Made by a program: the position numbers and the translations under genes. 7,608 nucleotides of DNA from an uncultured Lachnospiraceae bacterium (GTDB lineage Bacteria; Bacillota; Clostridia; Lachnospirales; Lachnospiraceae). Shown one piece after another: positions 1-6,107 of this stretch. The notes beneath the pieces are model-generated. The model made no database searches and was not told where the DNA came from. It saw nothing but the letters and a program-made list of their open reading frames with translations. The stretch is taken from positions 1 to 7,608 of the forward strand of contig CANPZR010000116.1 in the NCBI GenBank assembly GCA_947589175.1. The letters run 5' to 3'. Position 1 is the first letter of the stretch. The number at the start of each line of letters is the position of its first letter.

Positions 1-645
1 TTCGGAGGCGAAAAGCCGGAGAAGGAAAAAACGGAGAAAGAAAAAACGGAAACAGAAAAAACAGAAGTAGAAAAGCCGGATGAGAAGAAAGCGGCCGAAA
101 AATCGTCGAAGAAAGAGGGAAGAAAGCCATCGAACGGGACGGCGGAAGCCGGGACAGCGCCAGGAACGGCGGACAAGACCCGTGATGAGAAAAAATCCCT
201 GGAAAGGCGATCGGACGAGAAAACGTCCCGCGAGACGAAAAAAAAGCAATCTGACAAGAAGAAGTCCTTTTCTTTTGAAACGGTTTCGAGTATAATAAAA
301 GAGATACGGGACAGAGGCAACCGGAGAGCCGTCCGGGCGGTCTGGGGCGAGTTCACCGCTTTATTGCGCTATCTCGCGCCGAAAAAGGTACGGGCGCGGT
401 GTCGGATCGGCACGGGGGACCCGTCCGGTACGGGACTTTTGTTCGGCGGAATCTCGCTGATGCCGTTCGCGTACGCGGAGGGCGTGCAGCTCGCGCCGGA
501 TTTTGAAAACAAGGTATTTTGCGCAGACGGATATATGAAGGGGCGGATGCGGACCATTTATCTCGTCCGGCTCTTGATCCGGCTGTATCGCAACAGGGAC
601 ATAAAGAGACTGATGGATTATTTTATGAAAAAGGAGGCCGCGTAA
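1..645 (+). CDS. DUF2953 family protein (YtfI-like), 5'-truncated by window edge
   Basis: The frame is open from base 1 to a TAA at 643-645, so 214 codons of the C-terminal part are visible and the true start lies upstream. Visible residues 4-28 are five 5-residue repeats of the form EK(T/P)E/D-x, followed by a Lys/Glu/Ser-rich linker to about residue 88. The DUF2953 core follows: the LRYLAPKKVRARC segment, a G-T-G-D-P-S-G-T-G segment, then APDFENKVF and GYMKGRMR, all typical of this family. Function is not established; members are membrane-associated proteins of Firmicutes, often beside GerW/YtfJ genes. That is the case here: its stop abuts the next ATG with no gap, and the downstream ribosome binding site lies inside this gene, which suggests translational coupling. 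Shorter ORFs starting inside this frame (for example at 364) are just internal methionines. Confidence 0.82.
   Translation, partial: FGGEKPEKEKTEKEKTETEKTEVEKPDEKKAAEKSSKKEGRKPSNGTAEAGTAPGTADKTRDEKKSLERRSDEKTSRETKKKQSDKKKSFSFETVSSIIKEIRDRGNRRAVRAVWGEFTALLRYLAPKKVRARCRIGTGDPSGTGLLFGGISLMPFAYAEGVQLAPDFENKVFCADGYMKGRMRTIYLVRLLIRLYRNRDIKRLMDYFMKKEAA
10..84 (+). repeat. Five tandem 15-nt units encoding EK(T/P)(E/D)x
   Basis: Five consecutive 15-base units at 10-24, 25-39, 40-54, 55-69 and 70-84 encode EKPEK, EKTEK, EKTET, EKTEV and EKPDE. They are imperfect at the DNA level (gaaaaaacgga core in the middle units). They form the highly charged linker in the DUF2953 protein. More copies may lie upstream of the window. 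The 15-nt period keeps frame, so copy-number change would lengthen or shorten the linker without breaking the gene. Confidence 0.75.
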
Positions 646-1053
646 ATGGCAGATAATAGTTTTAGCAGTACGGTGGAGTCTTTGTTTAAGGGAATGGACG
701 CTTTTATCACGACCAAGACGGTAGTGGGGGACGCGATCCGCTTTGAGGACGGCACGATCATCCTTCCCCTGGTGGATGTGAGCTTTGGAGTGGCCGCGGG
801 CGCTTTCACCAACGTATTCACTGACGAGGGGAGCAACGGGGGCAAGAACAACGGGAATAAGAGCAACGGAGGCGGCGGCATGGGCGGCAAGATTCAGCCG
901 AGCGCTGTCCTCGTCATCAAGGACGGCACGTCGAAGCTCGTCAATGTGAAGAACCAGGACAGCGTCACAAAGATCCTGGATATGGTACCGGATTTTGTGG
1001 ACCGTTTTTCCAAAAAAGACGGCAAGGACGAAGAAAAAAGCGAAAATATTTAA
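646..1053 (+). CDS. gerW: GerW (YtfJ) family sporulation protein
   Basis: This 135-residue protein matches the GerW/YtfJ family in length and layout. It has an N-terminal helix with SSTVESLFKGMDAF, a beta-rich core with VVGDAIRFEDGTIILPLVDVSFG in order, a flexible glycine-rich loop, then PSAVLVIKDG and a charged C-terminus. In Bacillus subtilis, YtfJ/GerW is a forespore protein needed for normal germination responses; a similar role here is inferred from family only. The ATG at 646 follows AAGGAGG (631-637) at 8 nt and directly abuts the upstream TAA, so the two genes are probably co-translated. The loop at residues 62-81 is richer in Asn and Lys than the plain Gly stretch I would expect. There is no convincing terminator after the stop, only an A-rich stretch leading into the rpmB promoter. 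Confidence 0.9.
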   Translation: MADNSFSSTVESLFKGMDAFITTKTVVGDAIRFEDGTIILPLVDVSFGVAAGAFTNVFTDEGSNGGKNNGNKSNGGGGMGGKIQPSAVLVIKDGTSKLVNVKNQDSVTKILDMVPDFVDRFSKKDGKDEEKSENI

Positions 1054-1070
1054 AAATGTAAAAAATAGTC

Positions 1071-1099
1071 TTGCATTTCGGACGGAACTTTGCTAGAAT
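1071..1099 (+). promoter_or_regulatory. Sigma-A type promoter of rpmB (extended -10)
   Basis: TTGCAT (1071-1076) and TAGAAT (1094-1099) are separated by 17 nt, with TGC directly before the -10 box giving an extended -10. Transcription should begin near 1105-1107, leaving an untranslated leader of about 40 nt before the rpmB start. Both hexamers are close to the housekeeping consensus and lie in the AT-rich gap after the GerW gene. Confidence 0.72.
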
Positions 1100-1147
1100 A
1101 GACGTGTTGTCGTGTGTGGGAAGAATACGCAGAAGGAGGTGCTTTTC

Positions 1148-1333
1148 ATGGCTAAATGTGCAGTGTGTGGAAAAGGCGTACATTTTGGCAACGCCGTCAG
1201 CCACTCTCATAGAAGAAGCAACAAGATTTGGAAGTCGAATCTGAAATCTGTCAGAGTTAAGGTAAATGGTGGTACAAAGAAAATGTATGTATGCACTTCA
1301 TGCCTTCGTTCTGGAAAAGTTGAGAGAGCATAG
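1148..1333 (+). CDS. rpmB: 50S ribosomal protein L28 (bL28)
   Basis: This 61-residue protein is bL28, a component of the large ribosomal subunit. The sequence begins MAKCAVCGKGVHFGNAVSHS, continues with the usual HRRSNKIWKSNLKSV segment, and ends in YVCTSCLRSGKVERA. Two CxxC pairs (C4/C7 and C49/C52) make it the zinc-binding form. The ATG at 1148 follows a near-perfect AGAAGGAGGT (1131-1140) by 7 nt. An in-frame GTG at 1112 would add 12 residues foreign to the family and is rejected. The gene has its own promoter and intrinsic terminator, so it is an independent monocistronic unit. Confidence 0.97.
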   Translation: MAKCAVCGKGVHFGNAVSHSHRRSNKIWKSNLKSVRVKVNGGTKKMYVCTSCLRSGKVERA

Positions 1334-1354
1334 AATTGGATATTGAGCAACATC

Positions 1355-1382
1355 TGCCGGCATTGGATATGTCGGCATTTTT
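1355..1382 (+). terminator. Intrinsic terminator after rpmB
   Basis: TGCCGGCAT (1355-1363) pairs with ATGTCGGCA (1369-1377) as a 9-bp stem with one G-U pair. The loop is TGGAT and a run of five T follows (1378-1382). It begins 21 nt after the rpmB stop and precedes the next promoter. Confidence 0.85.
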
Positions 1383-1400
1383 GCATTTGGGCGTTTTTTG

Positions 1401-1430
1401 TTGCGGATATAGGGGAAACTGTGGTATACT
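1401..1430 (+). promoter_or_regulatory. Extended -10 promoter for the binding-protein/cyclase unit
   Basis: TATACT (1425-1430) is preceded by TGG (1422-1424), giving an extended -10. The best -35 candidate, TTGCGG (1401-1406), is weak and 18 nt upstream. Transcription would start near 1437, leaving only about 25-33 nt of leader, too short for a riboswitch. Placement just after the rpmB terminator supports a separate transcription unit. Confidence 0.6.
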
Positions 1431-1456
1431 GAATACATCAGATGTAGGACGGATAC

Positions 1457-1463
1457 GGGGGTG
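1457..1463 (+). promoter_or_regulatory. Ribosome binding site favouring a TTG start at 1470
   Basis: GGGGGTG resembles GGAGGTG with one G in place of A, which can still wobble-pair with the anti-Shine-Dalgarno. It lies 6 nt before TTG 1470 and overlaps the alternative GTG at 1461. For GTG 1461 the only upstream match is a weak AGGA at 1446-1449, 11 nt away. Confidence 0.5.
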
Positions 1464-2492
1464 TTAAATTTGCGAAAGCGGAATGTGGCAATCATCTGTC
1501 TTATGCTCGTGTTTCTGCTGACTTCCTGCGGCGAGGAGCAGAGCGTTGTGACCAGCCCGGTACTGAAAAGGGCGGAATTTGCGGAGGACAAAGAAGATCA
1601 CCAGATTACAGTGGGGTTTATACAGACAGGGAAGGAATCGGACTGGCGGGACGCCAATACGAACAATTTTCTGAATACGTTCACAGAGGGCAAGGGATAC
1701 CGCATGGTATACGTGGATGGAAATTCAGATCCGAAGCGCCAGGTCAAGGCGATGTATGACCTGATTGCGCAGAAGGTGGATTATATCATACTCGACCCGA
1801 TCGTGGAGGACGGATGGGACGAGGCTTTGAAGGTGGCCGGGGATCAGGGGATTCCGGTAATCATATCCGATCGGAATGTAAACGCGGATCCCTCACTTTA
1901 TACATGCTGGGTCGGCTCTGATTTTCAGGAAGAGGGCCGGAAGGCAGCCCGGATTCTGGAGGACTTTCTGGAGAAGAAGGGACGGGAAGACGAGCCGTTG
2001 AACATAGCCATACTGGAGGGAACCGAAGGCGCCTCCGCCGCCATCGGGAGAACCGCGGGGCTCAATGAGAGCATTGCCGGGCACAAGAACTGGAATATCG
2101 TTGCCAGAGAGTGCGGGAACTTTACCCAGGGGGAAGGGAAGCAGAGCATGGAGAAGATTCTGGACGGGCACGACGACATCGACGTGCTTATCTCGGAGAA
2201 TGACAACATGATATTCGGGGCTATGGACGCCATGGACGAGCGGGATATCCCGTACGGAGTGGACGACGGGATTATTACGATTTCCTTTGACGCCCTCAAA
2301 GAGGCTTTCCAGAAGATGATCGACAGGAAGCTGGTAGCTTCCGTGGAGTGCAATCCGCTCCTTGCCGGCACGGCGGAGGCGGTGATCAAGGATCTGGAAA
2401 ATGGCAAAAAAGTAAAAAAGAAGATATATACGGACGAAGCGGTATTTACTTATGAAAATGCGGGAACCAGCATTGTGAACCGAGCATACTAA
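1461..2492 (+). CDS. Sugar-binding lipoprotein, YtfQ-like (periplasmic binding protein, LacI fold)
   Basis: This 343-residue protein is an extracytoplasmic solute-binding protein tethered to the membrane outer face. It has a short basic start, a hydrophobic signal segment, and a lipobox L20-T21-S22-C23, with C23 the expected lipidated residue. The mature part follows the galactofuranose-binding YtfQ pattern: ITVGFIQTGKESDWR (W62, R63), DPKRQVKAM, VDYIILDPIVEDGWD, IPVIISDRNV, GTEGASAAIGR, SENDNMIFGAMDAM (from S245) and SVECNPLLAGTAE. The ligand is probably a pentose or hexose, but its identity cannot be read from the sequence. No permease or ATPase lies beside it. The next gene, 13 nt on, is a membrane diguanylate cyclase, so it may present a sugar signal to that sensor. 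GTG 1461 is given as the outer start; TTG 1470 is better served by its ribosome binding site and would shorten the protein by 3 residues. Confidence 0.88.
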   Translation: MLNLRKRNVAIICLMLVFLLTSCGEEQSVVTSPVLKRAEFAEDKEDHQITVGFIQTGKESDWRDANTNNFLNTFTEGKGYRMVYVDGNSDPKRQVKAMYDLIAQKVDYIILDPIVEDGWDEALKVAGDQGIPVIISDRNVNADPSLYTCWVGSDFQEEGRKAARILEDFLEKKGREDEPLNIAILEGTEGASAAIGRTAGLNESIAGHKNWNIVARECGNFTQGEGKQSMEKILDGHDDIDVLISENDNMIFGAMDAMDERDIPYGVDDGIITISFDALKEAFQKMIDRKLVASVECNPLLAGTAEAVIKDLENGKKVKKKIYTDEAVFTYENAGTSIVNRAY

Positions 2493-2505
2493 GGGGGATT
2501 GAAGG

Positions 2506-3783
2506 ATGAAAAAATCATTGCGCCACAGGGTGCTTTTCCTGATCTTTGTCTTTGTTCTCCTGCTGGATCTTGTGAGCGTCTGGATGAATTATAAAAATAT
2601 AAAGGAGACGGGAGACGAATTTTATTACAAAACCGCCAGCACGGTGGCGGAGACATGCCGTCTGATTATCGACAGAGACAGCATACAGGACTATGTGAAG
2701 ACAGGACAGAGGAATAACAGTTATTACGAGACGTGGAATAAGCTGATTGATTACCGCAATACCAATGGGGATATCGACCGGCTGTCCGTGGTGTTTTTCG
2801 ACGAAGAGGGCTGTCATTATATTTTTGATACAGACCTTTCTCCCCAGAGCGCCTTTTTGGGAGACAGCTGTGATTTTGACAACAGGCAGAGGGAGGAAAA
2901 GGATAAGCTGATCGATGGCAAAGAGGTGCTGACCATTCATTACGGCAGCCGGATGGACGTATACCTTCCGCTTCTGTCCTCCTATGACATTCCGGTGGGA
3001 TACGTGGTGGTGGGACTGACCACGGAACGGGCGAAGAGGGAGCAGATGAGATACCTTCTGGAAACTTTGCTGGTGCTGATCGGGCTCACGCTGGTAGTAG
3101 CCTTTGTCTTTGCGTGGAATCTGTCCCGGACAGTTATCCGGCCTATCAATAAGCTGTCAGCGGCCGCCGCCAGCTACGCGGGCGCCATTGCGGAGGCGGG
3201 GCAGTCCGCGCTGCAGAAGCTCAAAATCCGCACGGGAGATGAGATCGAGCAGCTGTTCCACTCCATGCAGAAGATGGAGACGGATCTTTTAAATTCCTCC
3301 AGCAAGCTTTTGATGGAGACGTGGAACAGCAATCACGACAGCATGACCGGCATGTACAATAAGCGGTATCTTCAGGATTTTATGGGGCAGTATGTACAGG
3401 ACAAGGAACTGGGCGTGTTTTACTTTGATGTGGACAATCTGAAAAAGATGAACGATATCTGCGGCCACGAGCATGGGGACGCAGTGATCTGCGGGACGGC
3501 GGATTTTATCCGGAGATACGAGGAATCCGAGGAGGCCTTTGGCTTCCGCATGGGCGGAGACGAGTTTCTGCTTATTATTTCCCCGTGCTCCCAGGATCAC
3601 GCGGAGGAGCTGTTCCAGAAGATGCAGAACGATCCGGAGCGGGAGCTGACGCCGCCGGATTCCCAGGTCAACTGCCGGATTTCCATGGGATTTGTCTGGT
3701 CGGGCTCCGGGGAGAACCTGGAAGGGCTGGTAAAGCTGGCGGATAAGAAGATGTATCAGGATAAGAAAAGCCATAGGGAGTAG
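2506..3783 (+). CDS. Membrane diguanylate cyclase (Cache-like sensor, HAMP, GGDEF)
   Basis: This 425-residue protein should make c-di-GMP from two GTP at the inner face of the membrane. It has membrane segment 1 at about residues 9-27, an extracytoplasmic domain of roughly 155 residues, and membrane segment 2 at about 185-204. A HAMP linker follows at about 205-262 (VIRPINKL and TGDEIEQLF are characteristic), then a GGDEF domain from about H277. Catalytic features are intact: FDVDN (D308 a likely metal ligand), GHEHGD, and GGDEF at 350-354. The inhibitory RxxD site expected just upstream reads S-E-E-A (341-344), so product inhibition at that site is probably absent. The outer domain looks like a single Cache fold (PLLSSYDIPVGYVVVGL near its end), which is an inference. 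ATG 2506 follows AGGGGG (2492-2497) by 8 nt. The gene is 13 nt after the sugar-binding lipoprotein and almost certainly shares its transcript. Confidence 0.93.
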   Translation: MKKSLRHRVLFLIFVFVLLLDLVSVWMNYKNIKETGDEFYYKTASTVAETCRLIIDRDSIQDYVKTGQRNNSYYETWNKLIDYRNTNGDIDRLSVVFFDEEGCHYIFDTDLSPQSAFLGDSCDFDNRQREEKDKLIDGKEVLTIHYGSRMDVYLPLLSSYDIPVGYVVVGLTTERAKREQMRYLLETLLVLIGLTLVVAFVFAWNLSRTVIRPINKLSAAAASYAGAIAEAGQSALQKLKIRTGDEIEQLFHSMQKMETDLLNSSSKLLMETWNSNHDSMTGMYNKRYLQDFMGQYVQDKELGVFYFDVDNLKKMNDICGHEHGDAVICGTADFIRRYEESEEAFGFRMGGDEFLLIISPCSQDHAEELFQKMQNDPERELTPPDSQVNCRISMGFVWSGSGENLEGLVKLADKKMYQDKKSHRE

Positions 3784-3787
3784 GCTC

Positions 3788-3934
3788 TTAGCAAGAAAAT
3801 AGGTTGTATCCCAGCACCAGGCAGGCGATGATGATGCACAGGGCGAGGAGGCCGTGGCGGATAAAGAGCATGATGCACATGCCGATGCCGATCCAGAACA
3901 GGATAAATCCTAACAGACGCTTGATATCTTTCAC
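3788..3934 (-). CDS. Small hydrophobic membrane protein (45-48 aa), start uncertain
   Basis: Read on the minus strand, 48 codons run from GTG 3934 to a TAA at 3788-3790. The product is basic at the N-terminus (KDIKRLLGF), then almost wholly hydrophobic with I/L/V/C, a short R-H-G break near residues 26-28, and a GYNLF-SC end. That suggests two short membrane segments or one long hairpin. Its function is unknown; I recall similar tiny proteins ending in GYNLF from Clostridia, but cannot confirm this. A strong GAGGTG (3932-3937) sits 6 nt before an ATC codon (3923-3925), exactly where an ATG would be expected. The only conventional in-frame start is the GTG inside that same GAGGTG, and an in-frame TAA lies 5 codons upstream of it. 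The stop is 4 nt from the cyclase stop, in convergent orientation. Confidence 0.55.
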   Translation of the reverse strand: MKDIKRLLGFILFWIGIGMCIMLFIRHGLLALCIIIACLVLGYNLFSC

Positions 3935-3937
3935 CTC
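3932..3937 (-). promoter_or_regulatory. Shine-Dalgarno GAGGTG ahead of an ATC codon (minus strand)
   Basis: GAGGTG matches the ribosome binding consensus fully and is followed at 6 nt by ATC (3923-3925). The GTG inside it could itself be the start, but it would then have no ribosome binding site. Which codon initiates cannot be settled from sequence alone. Confidence 0.5.
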
Positions 3938-3956
3938 GGTGTTTGGCGGTTAGTTT

Positions 3957-3962
3957 ATTATA
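3957..3962 (-). promoter_or_regulatory. Candidate -10 box for the small minus-strand gene
   Basis: A perfect TATAAT on the minus strand lies 22 nt upstream of the small ORF's GTG, in a good position for a short leader carrying the GAGGTG site. No good -35 box is found at 16-18 nt spacing (the candidates are AT-rich but poor), so the call rests on the -10 and position alone. Confidence 0.4.
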
Positions 3963-4004
3963 TGCAGGGGAAGCGGTTTTAATAGCTTTTTGAGGACTGC
4001 TGTG

Positions 4005-4010
4005 TAAAAT
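4005..4010 (+). promoter_or_regulatory. Candidate -10 box for the Asp23-FakA run
   Basis: TAAAAT sits 29 nt before the Asp23 ATG in an AT-rich gap that also carries the divergent minus-strand -10. No convincing -35 is present at normal spacing. A promoter is needed here because the preceding gene is on the other strand and readthrough from the cyclase gene would cross it, but this exact box is tentative. Confidence 0.3.
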
Positions 4011-4039
4011 ATGATTGGTTAAAGGAATAGGAGGTTGCC

Positions 4040-4396
4040 ATGAAGGGACAAATGGATACAGAAATGGGGAAAATTGTTGTTGACGAAGACGTTTTGGGCA
4101 AATATGCCGGCTCCGCGGCCGTGGAATGCTTTGGCGTGGTAGGCATGGCTTCTGTCAATATGAAGGACGGAATCGTCAAGCTGCTGAAAAAGGACAATCT
4201 TCGGCACGGGGTCAATGTGTCGATCGAGGACGGCAAGCTCGTGATCGAGCTGCACATTATCGTTGCCTACGAGGTCAGCATTCTGGCTGTGGCGGAAAAT
4301 CTGGTAGATAATGTGAAGTACAAGGTAGAAGAGTACACCGGTATGGAAGTAGGAAGGATTGTTGTATGTGTAGAAGGGGTCAAGGTAATCAACTAA
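4040..4396 (+). CDS. Asp23/Gls24 family protein (YloU-like)
   Basis: This 118-residue protein fits the Asp23/Gls24 family in length and order of elements: GKIVVDEDVLGKYAGSAAVE, then CFGVVGMAS, a DGIVKLLKK stretch, NVSIEDGKLVIELHIIVAYE, and a final TGMEVGRIVVCVEGV. Members are small cytoplasmic or membrane-associated alkaline-shock or envelope-stress proteins of Gram-positive bacteria. YloU-type members are typically found just upstream of YloV/FakA, as here. Their molecular activity is not known. ATG 4040 follows AGGAGGT (4029-4035) closely. The FakA start is only 29 nt past this gene's stop, so both should share one mRNA. Confidence 0.93.
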   Translation: MKGQMDTEMGKIVVDEDVLGKYAGSAAVECFGVVGMASVNMKDGIVKLLKKDNLRHGVNVSIEDGKLVIELHIIVAYEVSILAVAENLVDNVKYKVEEYTGMEVGRIVVCVEGVKVIN

Positions 4397-4412
4397 CTGT
4401 TAATTTTGATTT

Positions 4413-4417
4413 GGAGG
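4413..4417 (+). promoter_or_regulatory. Ribosome binding site setting the TTG start of fakA
   Basis: GGAGG lies 8 nt before TTG 4426. It identifies TTG as the start rather than the in-frame ATG at 4366, which overlaps the Asp23 gene by 31 nt and would add 20 residues with no family resemblance. Confidence 0.75.
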
Positions 4418-4425
4418 AAAGCGTT

Positions 4426-6099
4426 TTGGTAATTAAGACGATTGGTGCTGCCGAAATACAGAAATTTTTCCTGGCGGGGGCAAATGCGATAGACGCCAAA
4501 AAAGAAACGATCAACGATCTGAATGTGTTTCCGGTTCCGGATGGGGATACGGGGACCAATATGACGATGACTATTATGGCGGCGGCTAAGGAAGTGGCGG
4601 CTCTTACAGACCCGGATATGAAGCAGGTGTGCAAGGCTATATCCAGCGGTTCCCTGCGGGGAGCCAGGGGAAATTCCGGCGTGATTCTTTCCCAGCTTCT
4701 GCGGGGATTTACAAAGGTAGCGGGCACGACGGAGCAGGCGGATGTGCGCGTTCTGGCGGACGCTTTTGAGCGGGCGGTGGATTCGGCGTACAAAGCCGTC
4801 ATGAAGCCCAAGGAGGGCACGATTCTCACCGTGGCCCGGTGCGGAGCCCAGAAGGCGGTCGAGATGGCGGAGCGCACGGACAATATTATTGAGATGATCA
4901 ATTCCGTGATCCTTCACATGCGGGACGTGCTGGATCAGACGCCGGACATGCTGCCGGTGTTAAAAGAGGCCGGCGTAGTAGATTCTGGCGGCGAGGGTCT
5001 CTTAGTCATTCTGGAGGGGGCTTATGACGCTCTTCTGGGAAAAGACGTAAGTTATGAGATTGAGCCGGAAAAAACGCCCGATTCTCCCGCCGCGGGCGTC
5101 CGCGCGGTGGAGAATGCGGATATCCGGTACGGATACTGCACGGAATATATCATTATGCTGGAAAAATCGTTCGGTTCCGAGGAGGAAAAGAAGTTCAAGG
5201 CCTATCTGGAATCCATTGGGGATTCCATCGTGTGCGTGGCGGACGAGGATGTGGTGAAGGTGCACGTCCACACCAACGATCCGGGCCTCGCCATTCAGAA
5301 GGGGCTCTCTTACGGATCTCTGACCAGCATGAAGATTGACAACATGCGGGAAGAGCACAATGAGCGCGTGATTTTCCAATCGGAGAAAAATGCGGAAAAA
5401 AATAAAAATACAGAGAATAACGAGGAAAAGGAAAAGCGGACAAAGAACGGATTTATCTGCGTGTCTGTGGGAGACGGCCTGGATGAGATTTTCCGCGGGC
5501 TGGGAGCGGATAAGATCATTGCGGGAGGACAGACCATGAATCCCAGCACGGAGGATATTCTGGAGGCGATTTCAGAGATAAACGCCGACACAATATTTAT
5601 TTTCCCGAATAACTCCAACATTATTCTGGCGGCGGAGCAGGCGAGGGATCTGACAAAGGACAAGCACGTCGTCGTGATTCCGTCTAAAAATATCCCGCAG
5701 GGGATTTCCGCGCTGATTCAGTTTTCCGAGGGCCTGTCCCTGGAGGAAAACGTAAAGTCTATGGAGAGCGGAATGAAAGCTGTGAAGTCCGGGCAGGTCA
5801 CTTATGCCGTGCGGGATACGTCCATGGATGGCAAGACCATTAAGGCCGGAGATATTATGGGACTTACTGATAAGACGATCGAGGTTGTGGGAACCGATGC
5901 GGCGGAGACGGCGGCGGAGCTTTTGAAGAAAATGATTGACGATGAATCCGAGGTCGTCACGATTTATTATGGAGAGGGCGCTTCCGAGGAGGACGCGAAC
6001 CGGGTCGCCGATCTGCTGGGAGAAACGGGGAAGGATCTGCAGGTTGACGTGGAGTATGGCGGACAGCCTCTGTATTATTTCTTCCTGTCCGTGGAGTGA
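4426..6099 (+). CDS. fakA: Fatty acid kinase catalytic subunit FakA (DAK2/YloV family)
   Basis: From TTG 4426 the product is 557 residues, the usual FakA length. FakA transfers phosphate from ATP to a fatty acid held by a FakB (DegV-type) protein, feeding exogenous or recycled fatty acids into phospholipid synthesis. The N-terminal DAK2-type ATP domain shows NVFPVPDGDTGTNM with metal ligands D39 and D41, then SLRGARGNSGVILSQLLRGF and VDSGGEGL. The middle domain carries C238 (GYCTEY) and H280/H282 (VHVHT), matching the zinc ligands known in FakA. A Lys/Asn/Glu-rich linker (about 5386-5450) leads to the C-terminal DegV-like domain with GGQTMNPST (from residue 367), PNNSNI and IPQGI. No FakB gene lies in the window. 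The gene sits 29 nt after the Asp23 gene and 8 nt before the HD-GYP gene, so the three likely form one operon. Confidence 0.92.
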   Translation: MVIKTIGAAEIQKFFLAGANAIDAKKETINDLNVFPVPDGDTGTNMTMTIMAAAKEVAALTDPDMKQVCKAISSGSLRGARGNSGVILSQLLRGFTKVAGTTEQADVRVLADAFERAVDSAYKAVMKPKEGTILTVARCGAQKAVEMAERTDNIIEMINSVILHMRDVLDQTPDMLPVLKEAGVVDSGGEGLLVILEGAYDALLGKDVSYEIEPEKTPDSPAAGVRAVENADIRYGYCTEYIIMLEKSFGSEEEKKFKAYLESIGDSIVCVADEDVVKVHVHTNDPGLAIQKGLSYGSLTSMKIDNMREEHNERVIFQSEKNAEKNKNTENNEEKEKRTKNGFICVSVGDGLDEIFRGLGADKIIAGGQTMNPSTEDILEAISEINADTIFIFPNNSNIILAAEQARDLTKDKHVVVIPSKNIPQGISALIQFSEGLSLEENVKSMESGMKAVKSGQVTYAVRDTSMDGKTIKAGDIMGLTDKTIEVVGTDAAETAAELLKKMIDDESEVVTIYYGEGASEEDANRVADLLGETGKDLQVDVEYGGQPLYYFFLSVE

Positions 6100-6107
6100 G
6101 GAAATGT

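Noticed and set aside
10..84. Short tandem repeats considered as a CRISPR fragment
   Set aside because: The units are contiguous without spacers, only 15 nt long, and in frame with a coding sequence.
80..295. A 71-residue Arg/Lys-rich ORF on the plus strand
   Set aside because: It is an out-of-frame reading of the charged linker of the DUF2953 gene, whose frame is open from base 1 and matches a known family.
275..296. TTGAAA and TATAAT hexamers inside the DUF2953 gene, possibly a promoter for gerW
   Set aside because: The boxes are only 10 nt apart and no -35 is seen at 16-18 nt. It also does not resemble a forespore sigma factor promoter, so it is most likely chance.
1437..1460. A c-di-GMP or sugar riboswitch upstream of the sensor unit
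   Set aside because: The leader is only about 25-33 nt, with no room for a folded aptamer.
1925..2407. A 160-residue ORF on the minus strand opposite the binding-protein gene
   Set aside because: It has low-complexity Ser/Pro-rich content with no family resemblance and lies entirely inside a well-supported gene.
1461..3783. The binding protein as part of a sugar ABC transporter operon
   Set aside because: No permease or ATPase gene is present on either side within the window, and both flanks are occupied by unrelated genes.
4366..4425. An upstream ATG extension of fakA
   Set aside because: It overlaps the Asp23 gene, lacks a suitable ribosome binding site, and adds residues not seen in the family.
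5396..5402. An A7 run in the fakA linker as a programmed slippage site
   Set aside because: The run is in a naturally Lys/Asn-rich linker, the frame continues intact, and no stimulating structure was seen.
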